Shown piece by piece: positions 57,776-64,000 of a stretch of 64,000 nt of DNA. Positions within the stretch are counted from its first letter, which is position 1. Each line of letters begins with the position of its first letter. The notes below the pieces were generated by a model. It saw nothing but the letters and a program-made list of their open reading frames with translations. It ran no database searches and had not been told where the DNA came from. A program made the position numbers and the translations under genes. Where the stretch lies: assembly GCA_910890315.1 (NCBI GenBank), contig CAJVGD010000002.1, forward strand, positions 1,860,001 to 1,924,000, given 5' to 3'. Origin of the DNA: Serendipita indica DSM 11827. Taxonomy: Eukaryota > Basidiomycota > Agaricomycetes > Sebacinales > Serendipitaceae.

Positions 57776-59300
57776 ATGTTTCTCGTACCATTTTCTGCCC
57801 TTGCTCCACCGCCAACCGTCGCCGGTCCTTTGACGATCGTCCACGCTCGACCTCGCATAGTCCAGGATGCCATAAATTACGATGGTGCTACGGGAAATAT
57901 ACACACTGTCTCGTCATATTGCTCTGATATGTCCCTTCTTTCGTACAACTCAGAGCGCGACGCCGACAACTTTGTGCAAAAATTTGGAGGAAGATGCTAT
58001 AACAGTCGCAATGAACTCTACGCTCTTCCATCAGATCAACCAGAGTTTGAACGCCAGTGCGTCTGCTCTCCTCCCATACTTTTGTACTCAACTAGACTTG
58101 TAAGCGACAAACAGGACCGGATGCTACAGCTTGCAGTCGGGAATCTTTACCCTGCTCCAGGTCTAGTTGAAAGCGTACTGAGGTCGCCCTCTCGCCAGCC
58201 TTCTGCCATCCTTGACCTCGGTATGAGCAATAAGCAGCATCGAGTTGCAGGCTGATCCGTTTAGGGACTGGGTCCGGAGCTTGGGCAATTAACATGGCAC
58301 TCAAGTATCCAGGCTCCCGCGTCGTTGGAGTTGATCTCGTCGTAAACTCCTCCCGTCCTTGCCCTCCAAATTGCAGGCAAGCTCACCCTGTATTCGATCC
58401 TCCCTATTCTCACGAATATCTGCACAGGTTTGAGTTTGATGACGTTTGTCCAATCGCTCTCGTACCGTTCTTCCTCTTATTCATTTCTGTCCGACCATCT
58501 GCAGCTCAATCTTGGTCTGGCCCATTTCCATGATCAGTTTGACCTCGTTCATTCCCGAGCCGTCGTGAATGGGATCAAGGACTTTGCTGGTTATGTCGAC
58601 GATATTGTGCGCTGCCTTCGTCCAGGTGGGATTGCTATCATGGCCGAAGGTGACTGGCGTCCTTATCAAGCTGATAAGGAGACGCCTTACCAACTCGCTG
58701 GACTTGACAAAGACGGTGGATCCTGGTTTGGTAGAATTTGCTCTGGTGAGCAACATCTCGTTCAAGGATATAGTAAGCTTACGTATTGGCAGAGGCATTC
58801 GAGCTCATGAGTAGGCGCGGAAGTTCTATCCATGAAGCCGACGAAGTGGACCGCGGGCTCCAGCACCCTCTTCTCGAGGACCAGCAGACTGCGACATACT
58901 TTGTCCCTCTGGGGTCCTGGGCAATTGGTGCTTGTCGTTTCATACCTATTCTCCCAGCGCTGACCGACGATAGGTAACTCCTTGGAAGAGACTGCTAGTC
59001 TTGTCGAACAAGGGCGTCTAATGGCCGAAAATGCTCGCGTATTTAGCCAGCTTCTTTCAATTCTGGACCCTGACCTAGAACGCAGGAGTTTACCACTGCC
59101 CTCTCTCATCTTTTCGAGAACGCAGGATATAATCCTGAGGTCGTCACTCACTGGATGGAAAACCTCGAGACTAGTGCGTGTTTCTGCGCACATGTAGCGT
59201 GATCTAATGATCCTTAGGTCTTCAGAACAATACGACTCGCGAGTATATCAAGTATAGATATACGTGGGGTGTCAAGAAAGCGCCTGAGGCTCAGAATTAA
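57776..59300 (+). CDS. SAM-dependent class I methyltransferase of the fungal TAM-domain type
   Basis: Start uncertain: Met at 57776 or 57929. Spliced: YNSRNELYALPSDQPEFERQ|LVSDKQDRMLQLAVGNLYPA, then ILDLG|TGSGAWAINMALKYPGSRVVGVDLV, the SAM-binding motif I (D-L-G-T-G-S-G). Next is a segment ending PPNCR, joined to FEFDD by what looks like a GC-AG intron (donor AG|GCAAGC), then LNLGLAHFHDQFDLVHSRAVVNG and VDDIVRCLRPGGIAIMAE (motifs II-III). The C-terminal exons include ATYFVPLGSW, EFTTALSHLFENAGYNPEVV and YTWGVKKAPEAQN. A methyltransferase of unknown substrate, often linked to secondary metabolism in related fungi, but no biosynthetic cluster is seen here. Confidence 0.75.
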
Positions 59301-59369
59301 GTTAGATGATTATGGCAATCTCTCCAATAGAACTTCAATTTGCTACCATGACAATCATTGTGCCAGAGT

Positions 59370-62300
59370 CTAGCTCGGTTCCTCGGTTTGCTTGCCAAGA
59401 ACTGCCATGATTAAGGGCTCCCATTCACCAAGCGTACTGCGACCAGAAGTCCTTTGCCCACTGAATCTATCCTGCAAGTGTTTTTGCAAGTAGTCGCGAA
59501 CTCGTTTGGTAGCTATGAGTGTCTTTGGATCCAGACGGTACCTGATCTTCCTATCCAAAAAGATAGCGTCGGAGGACAGCTGTGGAGAGAAATGAATGTT
59601 GTTTTTGATAACAATGTGAGACTAACCTTGAATTCGGTATCTCCACAGAGAAGAACCATCGCTAAATCGTCGACGGGACTAGTTTCCCATGCATATAATT
59701 TCTTGGAGTGCCTACCCTCTGTCAATACCAATGTTCCGAGTATGTGATTCACGTACATGAGGGTGAAATAAACAAGACAGTGTCCACCAGACGAGACATC
59801 TAGTGGCTTCCTACCAAAGTTGATTGAGCTCGGATGAAAATGTGCATGTTGGTTGTTGGTCAATGCTCGCATTTGTTGATTCGAGCTGCCACCATCGATT
59901 ACGAGGATCTTGGGATAAAGACCAGCGACAATGGCAGCATTGATGAAAGCGCTTTTCCCGGGGATAGAATTGACGTCGGTGTCCGGGGGGACAGAAATAA
60001 AGCGAGGACGCCCACGACCTTGACTATATCGTACACGACTGAGTTCCTTCTCATAGGCCCGGTCAACTTTGATCAGCGAGGCGTCAACCAAGTAGCTAAG
60101 ATATTGCTGTCGGATCTCTTCTATTTGCTGGAGATTCTGGTAGCTGAGGAAGCTCTTGTGACAGAGATCTCGTGCAAAGTTTTGGCCGTTTCCGCATGCA
60201 TGCCTCCATGTAGCAAACGCGTTGTGGATAGTAAGGAAGTCAGAGTTATCCACTCTGAATGCCGCCTTCTGACGATTTGCCTCGTCCTCCTTGCCAAAAG
60301 GTGAGACAAAGGGACTCTTCGAGCTGAGGGTGGCAGCGATCGTAAGTGCAGGATCAAGACACTTGAAGACTGTGGCCATAAGGAGGAACTTCCCCAGTGC
60401 AACATCGGTAGGCATGTGGGCCAAGTATCGACCAAGTCCAGTGATTTCCTCGCCCGGTGTCAAGGCCCCAGCTTCGACAAGGCTTGCTACGGCCCGCTGA
60501 ATATTGATTTGGCTGGGGGGATCTAGAGCTCGACGCAGTATCTCCTCAATTGACGACCCTACGTCTACCCTCATGATTTTCGTCCGTAGTGCGAGTTCTG
60601 ACAGGGACAGTCGCAGCATCTCAGGTACTGGATGTTCGGCCATCTAAAATAGGTGAGCGTTACATTTTCCAGAGTTGCCCTCTGACACACCAGCGTATCG
60701 TGTCTCAACCTTGTGAATAGATGGAAGCAAATGCCTTCTCGCACTCGCCCTGCTCTCCCGCGGCGCCTGAAGCTCGATGAGATTCATCATTTTGTGGCGA
60801 ATAGCACGTACTGAGCAGCGTTACTCTTCGCTATGAAAGTTTCCACTAATCTCGATAGCTGTCTCTTTTCATCGAACATCATTTGCCGATGTTTTCCTGA
60901 GTCGATAACAGCCGTAATATCAGGGATTGTAACACCAGTTTCGCTGATATTAGATGCTAGCGAAATGTCAAACTTGTGTGTGGAGCCCGATAGTGGACTC
61001 ACATATGACTATTTTGCGTATACCCGCAGGTGGAACCTCGAACACTGCACTTTGACCCTCACTAGAGACCGTTGAATGCAAAGGGTAGATTCGAAACGCC
61101 TCGTTGGAGAAGAGCTCATGCGAGAGTAGCATATCGTGCAGCTTTCTGATCTCTGCTAACCCTGGCATAAACACCAAAATGGCGGCTGAGTAGGCAATGT
61201 ACGTGTCGTCCTCGAAGCAGAGGCGTTCCAGCATTCGAACAATCAGATCGTAGGGTATGAGCCGTTGATCCAGCAAGTTGACAGCTGATACGGTCTGTGA
61301 GGAATATTTCTTCTCCAAGACGACAGGCTCGAGTTGTTGTACTTCCTCTTCATCTCCAAGAGACTCCTGAGATTCCTCTGACCATTCAAACTGCGCATTC
61401 TTCCCGCGAGAGTATTTATCATTACCTATGGTTTTCAGTGCCTGCATAAAGGATGAGGGCTGTGGACTCACCCCGCCTGGCATATGGGGAGCTCTCATCT
61501 ATCCGCCATCCGGCAAACTGAACGGCGTCTTCGAGAAACCCGACGTTGACCGGGAATGTCCTTCCGGGGACATATATCGTAGGGCACTGACCAAAATATT
61601 CTGCAATCTTGACTGCATCGAGAGTGGCTGACATGAGAACTACTCTTTGGGGATGTAAGTTTGTGCTTGGAAAGTCTTATAAAGATATACCTGAGATTGG
61701 GACGCTGCTCTAGAAGTGATTTGAGAATTATGAGGAGAAAGTCCGATTCGATGGAGCTGCAAATAGATTAGAAGAGGTAATTGCCACGCAATATCTTGAT
61801 ACCGTTCATGAACCTTTTAAAGCGTGAGTGTGAAGTGTCCTCGAACTACATAACGTACCTCGTCCACAATCAAATGAGTCACTTCGTCAATCGTAGCTCC
61901 TGCACCATTTCCACCTTCCAACATTCGTAGAGCAATGCCGTTGGTGACAAATGCCAGCCGCGTCGATTTGGTAATATTGCTTTCTAACCGTATGGAGTAG
62001 CCGATGAGACTATGATTTGTTCCTACTGCGCCAGGAGGCTCTCCTAGCTCCGCACTGACGCGTTGAGCGAGAGATATCGCCGAAATCCTCCGAGGCTCCG
62101 TGCAGATGATCTTGCATGCTTTCCCTCTCGATAGTTGGTCTTCCATGATGAAGGCAGGCAGCTGAGTGCTCTTTCCACAGCTGAAGCAAAGTTAGGCCAA
62201 TCGACCTGATCGCTGTGGACTTTACCCGGTTTCTCCACTAAGTACAAGAACTTGATGATGCTCCAAAGTTTCTATAATCTCCTGGCGATATGCAGCAATG

Positions 62301-64000
62301 GGCAAAGTCTGACGCAGGTTCTGCAAACGTAATCGGAATAAATCAATGCAGCTCACTTTATACTCACAAACATTCGCTGGTATGCTTCCGTAGATTGCCG
62401 GATGAATAATGAAGCCATGATTTCCTCGGCTTGCGCTGAGGTCACGTCACCAGACGGTACAGACCGCTCACGCGCTGAAGCTGAGTCCTGAAGTTTCTGA
62501 TGTCTTGCTTTATCGGCCTTTTCAAATTGAGTGACCTTGAACCCTCTTGAAATCAAAAGGCTTACCTCTTTACGCGCAAGCTTCTTATCCGCGACTTCTT
62601 TGAGTTTTGCCCAGGTGTTTCGATTGTATTCTGCCTCTTCGCCTTTACGCTTCTCTTCTAGCTCCACCCACAGAGCACGGAATACCGGGTGCAAGGTTCG
62701 GTGATTGCTTGTACCGCTGTAAGGTGAAGGCCCGCCCGCAAAACCAAGAGAGGGCGGATAGGTGATGGCATGGAGTGCAAGTATGGCGGCGTAGTTCTCC
62801 GATTGCTGCGAGTCATGGCAAGCTACTGTCTCCATTCTCCATTCGTCGCCCCGCCCACCAGCCCATCTAATGGTGCAGCTCGACCGGACTGCACGACTAC
62901 CGCCGCTAATCGTCTTGTAGCTAATTGTCGCATAACGATCTATTTTAGCTACCATATCTCCTAGCATCGTCTTTGGCGTCTTCCCTGACCATTGTTTTGA
63001 CGCCATATCTTTGACGGTGATGACTACACCAGCGCTTGTAATCTCTTCTGTCGGCATCTCGTCGAGTAACGTTCCAAACATAGATTCGTCCTCGGGAGCG
63101 TCTGCTGGTTCAGCAGGGGATTCTGCTGAAGGGGCAGTGGTTGCCAGGAGAGGACGTTCGGATATAGAAGCCGCCGCAGGTAGTTCTGTAGAGATTTGAC
63201 CTGGACCAAAGCCACTTTGTAGTCGAGCCTTGAGCACATCCGCCTCCCATTTGCTTCTACGCGATGCAAACTCCGCTTCTGCCAACCTTGTGGAAAAGAG
63301 ATAGTCATTCTTGGCTTCTCTGACTCGCTTTTCGAGCACTTCAAGACGCCTTGCCTTTTCCTTGGCTTCTCCTGAACGCTGTATGCGCAGGATTGAGAGA
63401 CGGCTCTGTGCGTAGCGTAAATTCGGATCCGATTCGCTCCCTGAAGAGCTTCCTTCATCTTCGACGTTGATAACAGTTGCCCTTGACTGGCCACCTTGCG
63501 GATTTGATTCACGATCTAGCCGTCCAGAATGAACCGTGGACAGTTCGACTTCGTTTGAGATTGGAAACGATGCTTCAGAGTTGGCGTTGGAAGGTTCCTG
63601 CGATGATATTGCCAAAGTCCGCAGACTAGGTGATGCAGAGTGGTAGGACATCCCGGCTCGAGGACTAAGGGGAGGAAGATTAACAGCATCCAAGGAATCT
63701 AGAGGCCTTGAGATTTGAGTCGACTGTGGGATGAAAACCGACCTTTGCACCAAACGAGCTCATGCTCGTATCCACGAAGATAAACCTACGGGCGTCAGAG
63801 AACTCACGTGAATCATAGTAGGCGCACCCATTCAAGAGCATCTTCCAACTCTATACGTTTAATGGAAAGAAGGCATTGGATGGTCGCATCTTCCGACAAG
63901 CCGAGGCGACATAGGACTCCGTAAAGTACACCGATACGAGGCAATAATCTGTCCTCGGACTCTGTTACAGGTGATACTTCAATTGTATTCTCCTCGGCCT
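59370..64000 (-). CDS. DHX29: DHX29-like DEVH-box RNA helicase (N-terminus off the right edge)
   Basis: At the right edge, IGVLYGVLCRLGLSEDATIQCLLSIKRIELEDALEW is UBA-like. Downstream come a coiled coil (ARRLEVLEKRVREAKNDYLFS), a dsRBD-like part (RSSCTIRWAGGR...QSENYAAILALHA), then the helicase core: GETGCGKST (motif I), TEPRRISAISLAQRV (Ia), VDEVHERS (II, DEVH), MSATLD (III), SNISETGVTIPDITAVIDSG (V) and NAAQRRGRAGRV (VI, restored by removing an intron). The HA2/OB region (LRLSLSELALRTKIM...LSSKSPF) and a C-terminus GKQTEEPS end at 59370. Family role: ribosome-associated unwinding of structured 5' leaders during 48S assembly. The His of DEVH is in an 11 bp microexon (61803-61813). Exon joins between 63753 and 63840 are unresolved. 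DHX57 is a close alternative. Confidence 0.8.

Noticed and set aside
60721-60790. Apparent loss of the Gln in helicase motif VI (F-R-R-R-G-R-A-G-R)
   Set aside because: The reading crosses an intron; with acceptor cttcAG the join gives N-A-A-Q-R-R-G-R-A-G-R, so the motif is normal.

Overview
The window is nuclear DNA from a basidiomycete fungus, most likely an agaricomycete close to Rhizoctonia/Ceratobasidium (Cantharellales). Reasons: dense genes split by many 45-60 bp GT-AG introns, very small exons, a Rac1 GTPase, a HapX-type iron regulator, an agaricomycete F-box family, a NACHT-WD40 protein with near-identical WD repeats, and CBM1-tagged plant-cell-wall esterases. The taxon is inferred from gene content only. 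No rRNA, tRNA, CRISPR array or intact mobile element was recognised.

Layout. 1-5.8 kb: the 3' part of a TBL1/Sif2-like WD40 gene, DCAF11, an INO80 Ies1 subunit and TIM8. 6.6-7.2 kb: a small membrane protein with a frame break. 8.2-12.3 kb: a CE16 acetylesterase with a CBM1 domain, a TMEM256/DUF423 protein and LYS1. 12.5-16.9 kb: two small signal-peptide/one-helix proteins with Pro/Gln-rich tails and the pH-sensing protein PalI/Rim9.

17-31 kb is the accessory core. Four paralogues (A-D) of a type I membrane protein family that I do not recognise share a six-cysteine ectodomain, a stalk, one glycine-rich helix and a short tail ending in an N-P-x-W-like motif. A large NACHT-WD40 NLR-type protein sits between B and C and is bracketed by two ~1.2 kb direct repeats. 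A second CE16-CBM1 esterase, inverted relative to the first, closes the block.

31.9-38.8 kb: one intact F-box gene, two decayed ones, and an acyltransferase. 39-44 kb: a ~1,490-residue type II membrane protein. 44.4-64 kb: housekeeping genes: a mitochondrial PPR protein, HapX, RAC1, a single-C2H2-finger protein, cofactor-independent phosphoglycerate mutase, pyruvate dehydrogenase E2, exosome CSL4, a SAM methyltransferase and a DHX29-like DEVH helicase running off the right edge.

The most unusual part is the 17-31 kb block: multicopy receptor-like proteins around a fast-evolving intracellular NLR. The physical association is seen in the sequence; a functional link is inference.
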